Assembly (NCBI RefSeq): GCF_022811605.1
Contig: NZ_CP094533.1
Coordinates: 2,046,001 to 2,110,000, forward strand
Origin: Agromyces soli
GTDB taxonomy: Bacteria > Actinomycetota > Actinomycetes > Actinomycetales > Microbacteriaceae
DNA length: 64,000 nucleotides
Direction: 5' to 3'
Positions 55,462 to 64,000 of the stretch are shown piece by piece. Numbering within the stretch: position 1 is the first letter of the stretch; each line of letters starts with the position of its first letter. The translations under genes and the position numbers were made by a program. The notes beneath the pieces are model-generated. The model saw only the letters and a list, made by a program, of their open reading frames with translations. It was not told where the DNA came from and searched no databases.

Positions 55462-56010
55462 TCAGCCGCGCGACTCGAAGCGCTCGGCGACGGCGGGGTC
55501 GCGCCGTTCGGGCCGGGGCTCCTCCGGGCGACCGCCGACGTACAGCCAGCCGAGCAGGAGCTCCCCGTCGGCGAGCCCGTGGAACTCGGCCACGGCCGCA
55601 TCGCGGGTGTACGGCCCGGAGCGCCACATGACGCCCCAGCCCGCGTCGTCGAGCAGCAGGCTCAGCACGTGGGCGACGCCGGACGCGACGGCCTCCTGCT
55701 CCCAGGCGTGCACCTTGAAGTGCGGGCGGGTCGCGGCGACGACCGCGACGAGGAGCGGCGCGCGCAGTGGCTTCGCGGCGACCTTCTCGGGGTCGGCGCC
55801 CCGGGCGGACGCCGCTTCGCCGAGTGCCCGGCCGAGCCCTGCCCGGGCGTCGCCGCGGAGGGCGATCACCCGCCAGGGCGCGAGGGAGCCGTGGTCGGCC
55901 ACCCGGCCGGCGGCCTCGAGCAGCTCGAGCAGCTCGGCGTCGTCGGGCGCGCGCTCGGTCACCTTGGGGGAGGAGCGGCGCCGGAGCGCCGCCTCCCTCG
56001 CCGAAGCCAC
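55462..56010 (-). CDS. nitroreductase-family flavoprotein
   Basis: The protein has 182 residues and a compact nitroreductase fold: RRSSPKVTERAPDDAELLELLEAAGRVADHGSLAPWRVIALRGDARAGL holds the FMN-binding RRS-x-x-x and SLAPWR segments, and LLLDDAGWGVMWRSGPYT and LLLGWLYVGG follow. It probably reduces a quinone or nitro-type substrate with NAD(P)H. The ATG lies 2 bp after the msrB stop, so both form an operon with a redox-repair theme. Confidence 0.88.
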   Translation of the reverse strand: MASAREAALRRRSSPKVTERAPDDAELLELLEAAGRVADHGSLAPWRVIALRGDARAGLGRALGEAASARGADPEKVAAKPLRAPLLVAVVAATRPHFKVHAWEQEAVASGVAHVLSLLLDDAGWGVMWRSGPYTRDAAVAEFHGLADGELLLGWLYVGGRPEEPRPERRDPAVAERFESRG

Positions 56011-56012
56011 GC

Positions 56013-56414
56013 TCAGGATTCCGGCGTGAAGTCGAGCGCGATCGAGTTCATGCAGTAGCGATCACCGGTCGGGGTGCCGAAGCCGTCGGGGAAGACGTGC
56101 CCCAGGTGGGAGCCGCAGCTCGCGCACCGCACCTCGGTGCGGACCATGCCGAGGCTCGTGTCCTCGATCAGCTCGACCGCCTCGGGCCGGACGGACTCGT
56201 AGAAGCTCGGCCATCCACAGCCGGAGTCGAACTTCGTGCCGCTCTTGAACAGCTCGGCGCCGCACGCGGCGCACTGGTAGACCCCGGCGCGGTGCTCGTC
56301 GAGCAGCTCGCCGGTCCACGGACGCTCGGTCGCCGCCTCGCGCAGCACCGAGTACTGCTCGGCGTCGAGCTCCTGGCGCCACTGCTCGTCGCTCTTGTCG
56401 ACCCGATAGCTCAT
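56013..56414 (-). CDS. msrB: peptide-methionine (R)-S-oxide reductase
   Basis: The protein has 133 residues. Zinc ligands Cys48/Cys51 (YQCAACG) and Cys97/Cys100 (RCASCG) and the catalytic Cys121 in GDRYCMNSIALDF are present, with SGCGWPSFYE between. It reduces methionine-R-sulfoxide in proteins. It is first in a two-gene operon with the nitroreductase. Confidence 0.96.
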   Translation of the reverse strand: MSYRVDKSDEQWRQELDAEQYSVLREAATERPWTGELLDEHRAGVYQCAACGAELFKSGTKFDSGCGWPSFYESVRPEAVELIEDTSLGMVRTEVRCASCGSHLGHVFPDGFGTPTGDRYCMNSIALDFTPES

Positions 56415-56683
56415 TCTCGGAATCCTCTCGATTCGTTCCGCGCCGGGCGGACCCGCGAGCCGGGGGTAGCTCGCGCGATCGCCGCCAGCTCCATCGTGGC
56501 AGGCTCGGCGCGCCGGTCAAACCCGGCATCGTCATACAACGTGCGCGGCTCCGGCCCTGTTCCCGACGCCTCGAGTGCCGCTGGATGCCGAACACACGCC
56601 GTGCGCGCGGCGTCCTCTCGGCGGCCCGAGCCTAGGATGTGCTTCGAGGCGCGCACCGCGCGGCGGGAGCTGGAGGCGAGACG

Positions 56684-56974
56684 ATGGGCGCAAGCGGCAC
56701 GACGGGCGCGGACGCGGCGCTCGACGACCGCTCCGTGCGCATCCTCGCCTTCGAGGCGCGGTCCTGGCCCGATGCCGACGCCAAGAGCGAGGCCATCCGC
56801 CACGAGCTCGGGCTGAGCGGCGCCAGGTACTACCGACTCCTCAGCGGCATCCTCGAGCAGCCGGCCGCGCTGCGACACGATCCGCTCCTCGTGAACCGCC
56901 TCCTGCGCCTCCGCGACGCCCGCGTCGCAGCACGGGCGCTCCGGACTCCCACGCCCGGCCGGGCGCTCGACTGA
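56684..56974 (+). CDS. DUF3263 domain protein
   Basis: The protein has 96 residues. ILAFEARSWPDADAKSEAIRHELGLSGARYYRLLSGILEQPAALRHDPLLVNRLLRLRDAR is the whole DUF3263 domain, a helix-turn-helix-like fold of unknown role, restricted to actinobacteria. GGAGG is seven bases before the ATG and TAGGAT (56632–56637) is the probable -10. It lies 28 bp upstream of the LytR_C gene, an arrangement common in the phylum, so both are probably cotranscribed. The 56415–56683 gap contains only this promoter region. Confidence 0.85.
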   Translation: MGASGTTGADAALDDRSVRILAFEARSWPDADAKSEAIRHELGLSGARYYRLLSGILEQPAALRHDPLLVNRLLRLRDARVAARALRTPTPGRALD

Positions 56975-57002
56975 GCGCGGCCCCGACGATCGAACTGGAC
57001 CC

Positions 57003-57548
57003 ATGGCGCAGAACTTTCCCCGCGACCGATTCGACAGCTTGCCGAACGGCATCGACCGCGTCGGCGCCCACCGTGCTCCCGAGCGGCGCGGCCGCGGATG
57101 GCTCGCCTTCGGCATCGCCGCGCTGGTGACGCTCGTCCTCGTCGCGGCGGGGATCATCGGCCTCATGGTCTTCAACGGGCGTCTCGACTTCGCCGAGCCC
57201 TCGGCGCCGCCCCAGTCGGACCAGCCGGTGGAGACCGCCGTGCCGACCGTCGCTCCGGACGTCCCGGTGCTCGTGCTGAACGGCACGGACGCGAGCGGCC
57301 TCGCCGCGACGGCCTCCGAGGCGCTGCAGGCCGCCGGCGTGCCCGTGTCCTCGGCGGCGAACGCGAGCGAGGACACCATCGAGACGACGATCGTCTACTA
57401 CGCGAGCGAGGAGCTCGAGGGCGCGGCGCGCGGGGTGCTCGGCGCGCTCGGGGTCGGCGACGTCGGACTCGATCCCTCCATCGCGGAGACCGGCGGCACG
57501 ATCACCGTCGTCCTCGGCGCGGACTACGCGGCGGCGAACGGCGGCTGA
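57003..57548 (+). CDS. membrane-anchored LytR C-terminal domain protein
   Basis: The protein has 181 residues. A cytoplasmic start, one membrane helix (about 34–58), a Pro/Ala/Glu linker and a LytR_C domain (VPVLVLNGTDASGLAATASEALQAAGVPV…TTIVYYASEELEGAARGVLGALG). There is no LytR-CpsA-Psr catalytic domain, so it probably binds cell-wall polymers without transferring them. It follows the DUF3263 gene and precedes cspA. Confidence 0.88.
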   Translation: MAQNFPRDRFDSLPNGIDRVGAHRAPERRGRGWLAFGIAALVTLVLVAAGIIGLMVFNGRLDFAEPSAPPQSDQPVETAVPTVAPDVPVLVLNGTDASGLAATASEALQAAGVPVSSAANASEDTIETTIVYYASEELEGAARGVLGALGVGDVGLDPSIAETGGTITVVLGADYAAANGG

Positions 57549-57695
57549 CGGGCGAGCAGCGGCGGAAGCGGAGAATCGTTGCCATTCTGCGACCATTCCC
57601 GCCGCTCAGGCTCTTGCGCCCGCCCGCCGGCTCTGTGAGCATGCTGAGCCGACGCGCAACTCTGCCGTCGTTCGAGTGCGAATCTGGGAGTGAGC

Positions 57696-57899
57696 ATGGC
57701 GAACGGAACCGTCAAGTGGTTCAACGCTGAGAAGGGGTACGGCTTCATCACGGTCGACGGAGGTGGGCAGGACGTCTTCGTCCACTACTCCGCGATCGAC
57801 ATGAGCGGGTACAAGGTGCTCGAGGAGGGCCAGCAGGTCGCCTTCGAGCTCGGGACCGGCTCGAAGGGCCCGCAGGCCGAATCGGTCCGCGCCGTCTGA
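57696..57899 (+). CDS. cspA: cold-shock domain protein
   Basis: The protein has 67 residues and a single cold-shock domain with RNP1 KGYGFITV and RNP2 VFVHYSAI. It binds single-stranded RNA/DNA as a chaperone. The ATG at 57696 follows GGGAG with a five-base gap; a GTG two codons earlier overlaps that site. It has its own terminator and lies 190 bp upstream of groEL. Confidence 0.96.
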   Translation: MANGTVKWFNAEKGYGFITVDGGGQDVFVHYSAIDMSGYKVLEEGQQVAFELGTGSKGPQAESVRAV

Positions 57900-57913
57900 G
57901 TCGCGAGCGTTCC

Positions 57914-57946
57914 AGAGCGCGCTCCCGGTCGGCGGGGGCGCGTTCT
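57914..57946 (+). terminator. cspA terminator
   Basis: A 13-bp stem with two G·T pairs (57914–57926 with 57934–57946) starts 15 bp after the cspA stop. Confidence 0.7.
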
Positions 57947-57988
57947 GTCGTGTCCGCCCGGTGCGGCGTCGGCGGCGGCCCGCTCGCC

Positions 57989-58017
57989 TTGCACTCTCGA
58001 ACGCAGAGTGCCAGAAT
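57989..58017 (+). promoter_or_regulatory. groEL promoter with CIRCE-like half-match
   Basis: TTGCAC (57989–57994) and CAGAAT (58012–58017) are 17 bp apart. The same segment contains GCACTC-N9-GAGTGC (57991–58011), the inner part of a second, degenerate HrcA site covering the -35 and spacer. Confidence 0.6.
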
Positions 58018-58021
58018 CGTC

Positions 58022-58048
58022 TTAGCACTCAGTCGTTTCGAGTGCTAA
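58022..58048. promoter_or_regulatory. CIRCE element (HrcA operator)
   Basis: TTAGCACTC (58022–58030), nine bases, then GAGTGCTAA (58040–58048) match the CIRCE consensus perfectly. It lies 42 bp upstream of groEL, just past the expected transcription start. Confidence 0.96.
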
Positions 58049-58072
58049 CCACCATTCTTTTGACGTCCGTGA

Positions 58073-59710
<1,638 letters not shown>

Positions 59711-59770
59711 TCCGCACGCGGGCGCTCGCTGCGAGCGCACCGCACCGGGGTGCCAGCATCCCGCAGAGCG

Positions 59771-59803
59771 CGAAGGGCGCCTCCGTTCCGGAGGCGCCCT
59801 TCG
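59771..59803. terminator. bidirectional hairpin terminator
   Basis: A perfect 15-bp stem (59771–59785 with 59789–59803, loop TTC) lies between the convergent groEL and WXG100 genes. Confidence 0.88.
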
Positions 59804-59836
59804 TCGTTCCCGCTCGCGCCGCAGCGCGCCTCCGGC

Positions 59837-60127
59837 TCAGCGCAGGAACAGCCGGGTGTTCGCCTGCTCGGCCTCCGCGTAGGCGGTGCCGGCGTGCGCG
59901 AGCGCCTGTCGCAGGGCGCCGAGGTTCGCCTCGACCTGCTGCTGGGTGGCGCGCCAGTCGGCGACCGCACCCTGGAAGGCGGCCGACGCCGCCCCGCTCC
60001 ACACCGACTGCAGGCCGGCGAGCTGGCCCATCAACGCGCCCACCTCGCCCTGCAGACGATCGATCGTGCCCTGCACCACGTGCGTGGCGCCGAGCACCTG
60101 GCCGCTGTCGACGGCGTAACTGGTCAT
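59837..60127 (-). CDS. WXG100-family protein
   Basis: The protein has 96 residues and is an all-helical hairpin with the W43-S-G45 turn (LQSVWSGAASAAFQGAVADWR). Such proteins are type VII (ESX) secretion substrates acting as dimers, and the C-terminal half carries a Y-A-E-A-E stretch (GTAYAEAEQAN) resembling the export signal Y-x-x-x-D/E. No EccC/ESX genes are in the window. GGAGGG lies before the ATG at 60127; TACCGT on the minus strand near 60180 is a possible -10. Confidence 0.86.
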   Translation of the reverse strand: MTSYAVDSGQVLGATHVVQGTIDRLQGEVGALMGQLAGLQSVWSGAASAAFQGAVADWRATQQQVEANLGALRQALAHAGTAYAEAEQANTRLFLR

Positions 60128-60299
60128 CGTGCTCCCTCCGGTCGGGCGCCGGCGGCGGGATGCCGTCGGACGCGATTCGACGGTAGGCGTGCCGGCGTTG
60201 CTCAGGAGCGCCATGCGGGGAAGCAGTGGATTCCCGCGCGGCGAGCGTCGCGGGGGAGGAGGAGCGAGGAGCCGGCCCCGTTCCCGTCAGGTGCCGCGG

Positions 60300-62084
60300 T
60301 CAGGGCGCGCCGACGCGCTGCGGTGCCGCCGCCGAGTCGGCGAGCGGCAGCGAGACACGGAAGGTGGCGCCGCCGCCCGGCGTCTCGACGACGTCGACGG
60401 AGCCGTTGTGCGCGGCGACGATCGAGGACACGATCGCGAGCCCGAGGCCCGTGCCGCCCGTCTCGCGCGCTCGCGAGGTGTCGGCGCGCCAGAAGCGCTG
60501 GAAGATCTTCTCCCGGATCTGCGGAGGAATGCCCTCGCCGTGGTCGACGACCTCGAGCATGGCGCGTTCGGCGCCGGCATCCAGGCTCACCCGGATCTCG
60601 ATCGGCGAGTCGTCGGCGGTGAAGCGCATGGCGTTGCCCATGAGGTTCGTGATGACCTGGCGCAGCTTGTTCTCCTCGGCGAGCACGATCGCGCGCTGCA
60701 CGGGGGCGGGGGTGCCGGAGCCGATGGGCACGGGCACGGTCGGCGCCGGGTCGACGACCGCCTCGCGGTCACTCGCGCCGGCGTCGAGCTGGCGCCGGCG
60801 CTGCGCCTCGCGCGTCTCGCGGGCGGGCTGCTTGGCCGCCGGACGGCGGGCCGGCTGGGAGAGCCGCCGGCCTCGGAGCCGCGCGAGCGTCGCGCCGGCG
60901 AACGCGATCGGTCCCGTGGCCCGCAGGTTCGGCGAGTCGAGGTCGACCGCCAGCTCGGCGGGCTCCTCGCCCGGCTCGTCGCCGTTCGCCTCGGGGGCGA
61001 TCACGGTGACGGTGCGCGCGGGCGCCGCCGCCATGGCGTCGAGGGCGGCGTCGCGCGCGAGCGGGACGAGGTCGACCTCGCTCAGCGTGAGCGGCTTCGC
61101 CTCGTCGAGGCGGGCGAGCGCGAGAAGGTCCTCGACGAGGAGGCCCATGCGGATGGCCTCCTTCTCGATGCGGTCCATCGCCTGGCCGACGTCTTCCGGC
61201 GTCTGCAGTGCGCCCATGCGGTAGAGCTCTGCGTAGCCGCGGACGGAGACGAGCGGAGTGCGCAGCTCGTGCGAGGCATCCCCGACGAAGCGGCGCATCT
61301 GGTCGATGGTGCGTGCCCGGTCGCGGAAGGCCCGGTCGATGCGGTTCAGCATCGTGTTGAGCGAGCGGTTCAGCCGGCCGACCTCGGTGTTCGGGGTCGC
61401 ACCGTCGAGGCGCTGGCTGAAGTCGCCGTCGGCGATCGCCGCGGCGGTGCGCTCGACCTCTCGCAGCGGGGTGAACGTCGAGGTCACGAGCATGCGGGTG
61501 AGCAGGGCGCCGACGATGACGACGCCGAGGCCGAAGCCGAGGAAGATCGTGAGGTAGGCGGCGAGGAGCCGCTCGGTCTCGGCGGTCGAGACCGCGATGA
61601 CGATCGGCATGAAACTGCCGTGCGTGTCGATGAGCGCGGTCACCGCGCGGAAGGTCTGGTCGCCGTGCTGGTCCGGCAACGGCAGCACGACGTAGCCGTT
61701 GGCGTTCATCTCGTTGACCTTGGCGATGCTGAGCTGCGAGGGGAACAGCGGCACCTCGTCGCGGGGCCGCCCCTGCCAGTTGTGCGCCAGGAAGTCGCCG
61801 GTCTCGGGATCGTACTTCGCGACGAACACGTCGTCGGACGGGCGCACGTCGAGGCCGTCGGCGCTCGAGTCGCCGTCCTCGCCGTAGAAGTAGCGCGAGA
61901 CCACGTCGCCGGAGGCGATCGTGCGCAGTCGGCTCTCGAGCTGCTGCTCGGCGTAGCTGCGCAGCATCGCGGCCGTGCCGATGCCCGAGACCAGGAGCCC
62001 GAGGGTGAGCATCAGCACCGTCACGCCCGTGATCTTCGTGCGCAGCGAGATGCGGTTCCACCGCTCGAAGATCGTCTGGTTCAT
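60300..62084 (-). CDS. sensor histidine kinase with unusual insertion
   Basis: The protein has 594 residues. Two membrane helices (about 18–40 and 175–198) flank an extracellular sensor domain. HAMP (200–250), HisKA with His272 (RFVGDASHELRTP) and the ATPase domain follow. Between the first ATPase strand (about 358–364) and the N-box EENKLRQVITNLMGNAMRF (470–488) lies an insertion of about 100 residues rich in Pro, Arg and Ala, absent from typical kinases. It is the partner of the response regulator 41 bp upstream; the pair resembles mycobacterial TcrXY/PhoPR. The signal is unknown. Confidence 0.9.
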   Translation of the reverse strand: MNQTIFERWNRISLRTKITGVTVLMLTLGLLVSGIGTAAMLRSYAEQQLESRLRTIASGDVVSRYFYGEDGDSSADGLDVRPSDDVFVAKYDPETGDFLAHNWQGRPRDEVPLFPSQLSIAKVNEMNANGYVVLPLPDQHGDQTFRAVTALIDTHGSFMPIVIAVSTAETERLLAAYLTIFLGFGLGVVIVGALLTRMLVTSTFTPLREVERTAAAIADGDFSQRLDGATPNTEVGRLNRSLNTMLNRIDRAFRDRARTIDQMRRFVGDASHELRTPLVSVRGYAELYRMGALQTPEDVGQAMDRIEKEAIRMGLLVEDLLALARLDEAKPLTLSEVDLVPLARDAALDAMAAAPARTVTVIAPEANGDEPGEEPAELAVDLDSPNLRATGPIAFAGATLARLRGRRLSQPARRPAAKQPARETREAQRRRQLDAGASDREAVVDPAPTVPVPIGSGTPAPVQRAIVLAEENKLRQVITNLMGNAMRFTADDSPIEIRVSLDAGAERAMLEVVDHGEGIPPQIREKIFQRFWRADTSRARETGGTGLGLAIVSSIVAAHNGSVDVVETPGGGATFRVSLPLADSAAAPQRVGAP

Positions 62085-62125
62085 GGCACGACGAGCCTAC
62101 GCCGACGAGCCTGGCCGAGCGCTGA

Positions 62126-62818
62126 TCACGGCTTGGAGCTCTTCAGCATGTAGCCGAAGCCGCGCTTGGTCTGGATGAGCGGCTCGGCCGAGTGCTGATC
62201 GAGCTTGCGGCGCAGGTAGGAGATGTAGCTCTCGACGATGCCGGCGTCGCCGTTGAAGTCGTACTCCCACACGTGGTCGAGGATCTGCGCCTTCGAGAGC
62301 ACCCGGTTCGGGTTCAGCATGAGGTAGCGCAGCAGCTTGAACTCGGTGGGGGAGAGCTCGACCGGCACGTCGCCGACGAGGACCTCGTGCGTGTCCTGGT
62401 CCATGGTGAGCTCGCCGGTGCGGATGACCGCGTCCTCCTCGGCGTGCATGGTGCGGCGGAGGATCGCCTTGATGCGGGCGACGATCTCGTCGAGGGAGAA
62501 GGGCTTCGTCACGTAGTCGTCGCCGCCGACGGTGAGGCCGGTGATCTTGTCCTCCGTGTCGTCCTTCGCGGTGAGGAACAGGATGGGGGCGGTGTAGCCG
62601 GCGGAGCGCAGGCGCTTGGTGACGCCGAAGCCGTTCATGTCGGGCAGCATGACGTCGAGGATGATGAGGTCGGGCTCTTCTTCGAGCACGGCGGAGATGG
62701 TCTGGGCGCCGTTGCCGACCGCCCGGACGGCGAAGCCGGCGAAGCGCAGGCTCGTGGTCAGCAGGTCGCGGATGTTGGGCTCGTCGTCGACGATGAGAAT
62801 TCGGGGTCCGTCGCTCAT
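62126..62818 (-). CDS. OmpR-family response regulator (PhoP/TcrX-like)
   Basis: The protein has 230 residues. The receiver has Asp55 (LIILDVMLPD), LFLTAKDD and VTKPFS. The winged helix TEFKLLRYLMLNPNRVLSKAQILDHVWEYDFNGDAGIVESYISYLRRKLD closely follows mycobacterial PhoP/TcrX. It is not the phosphate regulator, which is RegX3 here. Targets are unknown. GAGAAT six bases before the ATG on the minus strand suggests a leaderless transcript. Confidence 0.92.
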   Translation of the reverse strand: MSDGPRILIVDDEPNIRDLLTTSLRFAGFAVRAVGNGAQTISAVLEEEPDLIILDVMLPDMNGFGVTKRLRSAGYTAPILFLTAKDDTEDKITGLTVGGDDYVTKPFSLDEIVARIKAILRRTMHAEEDAVIRTGELTMDQDTHEVLVGDVPVELSPTEFKLLRYLMLNPNRVLSKAQILDHVWEYDFNGDAGIVESYISYLRRKLDQHSAEPLIQTKRGFGYMLKSSKP

Positions 62819-62894
62819 GGCGACATTCTCTTAGCGTTCGCTGGAAGCTGCCTGGGAGTCAGTTGCGCGCTCGTGCCGGGCTACGATTCGGGGT

Positions 62895-63830
62895 ATGGCT
62901 GCCCCCTCGACTCGAGCGATCGGCTGGGTCGAGCCCCAGTACCGCCACCCCGTGCGCCGCATCGCCGGGCGCGACGTCGACTACCGGCGCGAGATCCAGG
63001 TCATGGCGGTCGTGAACCGCACCCCCGACTCGTTCTACGACCGCGGTGCGACGTTCGGGCTCGACGCGGCGGTCGACGCCGGCCGCCGCGCGATCGCCGC
63101 CGGCGCCGCGTGGATCGACATCGGCGGCGCGAAGTTCGGGCCCGGCCCCGCCATCCCGATCGCCGAGGAGATCGACCGCGTCGTGCCCGTCGTCGAGGCG
63201 CTCCGCGACGACGGCGCCGCGCTCTCCGTCGACACCTTCCACGGCGAGGTCGCACGGGCGGCGATCGCCGCGGGTGCGCACGTCATCAACGACACCACCG
63301 GCATCCACGATCCCGCGCTCGCCGAAGCGGTCGCGGCCTCCGACGCGACCCTCGTCATCACCCACAGCCGTGCGGAGCCCCGGCAGTGGTTCCCGAGGCC
63401 GGAGTACGCCGACGTGGTCGACGAGGTCCGGGCCTTCCTCGAGCAGCGCGTCGCGCTCGCCGTCTCGCTCGGGGTGCCCGAGGATCGGATCGTGCTCGAC
63501 CCCGGGCACGATCTGAACAAGAACACCCGGCACACGCTCGAGCTCACCCGGCGCTTCGGCGAGTTCGCGGGCCTCGGCTTCCCGCTCGTCGCCGCGGTCT
63601 CGAACAAGGACTTCATCGGCGAGTCGCTCGACCGCCCGCGCGACGGCCGGCTCGCCGGCTCGATCGCCGCCGCGGTGTTCTGCGCGGCGCAGGGCGCGCG
63701 CATCCTGCGCATGCACAACGTGGCCGAGTCGGTCGACGCGGCGCGGATGGTCGAGGCGATCATGGGCTGGCGCGAGCCGGCCTACCTGAAGCACAACCTC
63801 GTCGACGGCCCGAACGAGGAGAGCGCATGA
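62895..63830 (+). CDS. dihydropteroate synthase homologue, FolP2 type
   Basis: The protein has 311 residues and a DHPS-like TIM barrel. VMAVVNRTPDSFYDRG (37–51), DIGGAKFGPGP (75–85), SVDTFHGEVA, HVINDTTGI and DPGHDLNKN are recognisable. Real DHPS has GGESTRPG in the second loop for p-aminobenzoate; here it is GGAKFGPG, as in mycobacterial FolP2, which was reported not to act as a DHPS. It is therefore probably a pterin-related enzyme of another kind. TACGAT is seven bases before the ATG (leaderless). Its stop overlaps the reductase start. Confidence 0.85.
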   Translation: MAAPSTRAIGWVEPQYRHPVRRIAGRDVDYRREIQVMAVVNRTPDSFYDRGATFGLDAAVDAGRRAIAAGAAWIDIGGAKFGPGPAIPIAEEIDRVVPVVEALRDDGAALSVDTFHGEVARAAIAAGAHVINDTTGIHDPALAEAVAASDATLVITHSRAEPRQWFPRPEYADVVDEVRAFLEQRVALAVSLGVPEDRIVLDPGHDLNKNTRHTLELTRRFGEFAGLGFPLVAAVSNKDFIGESLDRPRDGRLAGSIAAAVFCAAQGARILRMHNVAESVDAARMVEAIMGWREPAYLKHNLVDGPNEESA

Positions 63831-64000
63831 GCGACGCACCGGAGGTGACCCGCGCGCAGCTGCTCGACGCCTACGCGCTCCCCGAGCGGACGACGCCCCG
63901 GATCCGGATGAACTTCGTGATGAGCCTCGACGGGGCCGTCACCCTGGACGGCCGCAGCGGCGGACTCGGCGATCCCGCAGACCGGCTCGCGATGGGCGTG
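63827..64000 (+). CDS. RibD C-terminal-type pyrimidine reductase, 3' end outside window
   Basis: The first 58 residues are present. RIRMNFVMSLDGAVTLDGRSGGLGDPADRLAM is the N-terminal signature of RibD-C/dihydrofolate-reductase-like enzymes (pyrimidine reductase family). The ATG overlaps the FolP2-type gene (ATGA), so the two are coupled and probably act in one pterin/flavin-related path. The rest lies beyond base 64000. Confidence 0.85.
   Translation, partial: MSDAPEVTRAQLLDAYALPERTTPRIRMNFVMSLDGAVTLDGRSGGLGDPADRLAMGV

Overview
The window is one contiguous piece of a very GC-rich actinobacterial chromosome, most probably from the family Microbacteriaceae (Agromyces/Leifsonia-like). The basis is gene content and gene order: CarD–IspD/IspF–CysS–RlmB, SenX3–RegX3 divergent from PhoU, MutT1 beside PPK1, a solo GroEL under a CIRCE element next to CspA, LytR_C and DUF3263 proteins, a GlnR-type orphan regulator, MarP, MsiK, and many genes with a TANNNT box 6–7 nt before the start codon (leaderless transcripts). 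No rRNA, CRISPR array, transposase or integrase is visible. The genus call is inference.

Layout. 0–7.6 kb: amino-sugar catabolism. A hexose kinase, a ROK kinase and a SIS-domain isomerase/deaminase form one operon. It is divergent from a binding protein and two permeases, and a secreted GH20 hexosaminidase converges on these. The ATPase that should power this importer is the MsiK-like gene at 48.3 kb. 7.8–10.1 kb: glyA–folD behind a ZTP riboswitch. 10.1–11.3 kb: a TetR/DUF4188 pair sharing a 28-bp palindromic operator and flanked by an inverted 23-bp repeat. 11.4–14.8 kb: a three-gene nonulosonate (sialic-acid-like) operon made of a cytidylyltransferase–HAD phosphatase fusion, a one-domain NeuB and a DUF6716 putative glycosyltransferase. 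14.8–24 kb: a γ-carbonic anhydrase, an APC permease, a YbaK deacylase, the Leloir galactose genes with a DeoR repressor and tandem operator repeats, MarP and a luciferase-like oxidoreductase. 23.9–25.4 kb: a small accessory patch with a LexA-type SOS box over a truncated reading frame, an antisense tRNA-Lys with an aberrant T arm, an HNH nuclease-like gene and a structured candidate small RNA.

26–41 kb is dominated by phosphate: pstSCAB, mutT1–ppk, glnR, phoU and senX3–regX3, with two matching three-unit PHO boxes. Between them lie small membrane proteins, a nitrobindin-like protein, YgfZ, a methyltransferase and gpmA. 42–50.6 kb holds carD, ispDF, cysS, rlmB, a flavin-type reductase fold protein, a DUF4032 kinase-like protein, msiK and a membrane-anchored DsbA-like thioredoxin. 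50.7–54.3 kb looks accessory: tRNA-Thr followed by a GT-C-like membrane protein and an asparagine-synthetase-like protein without the glutaminase cysteine. 54.4–64 kb: a DMT transporter, nitroreductase–msrB, the DUF3263–LytR_C–cspA–groEL block, an orphan WXG100 protein, a PhoP/TcrX-like two-component system, and a FolP2-like protein coupled to a RibD-type reductase that runs off the end.

The most promising unexplained items are the reduced nonulosonate operon, the SOS box/aberrant tRNA/HNH patch, the structured RNA at 25.3 kb, and the membrane glycosyltransferase plus synthetase pair after tRNA-Thr.
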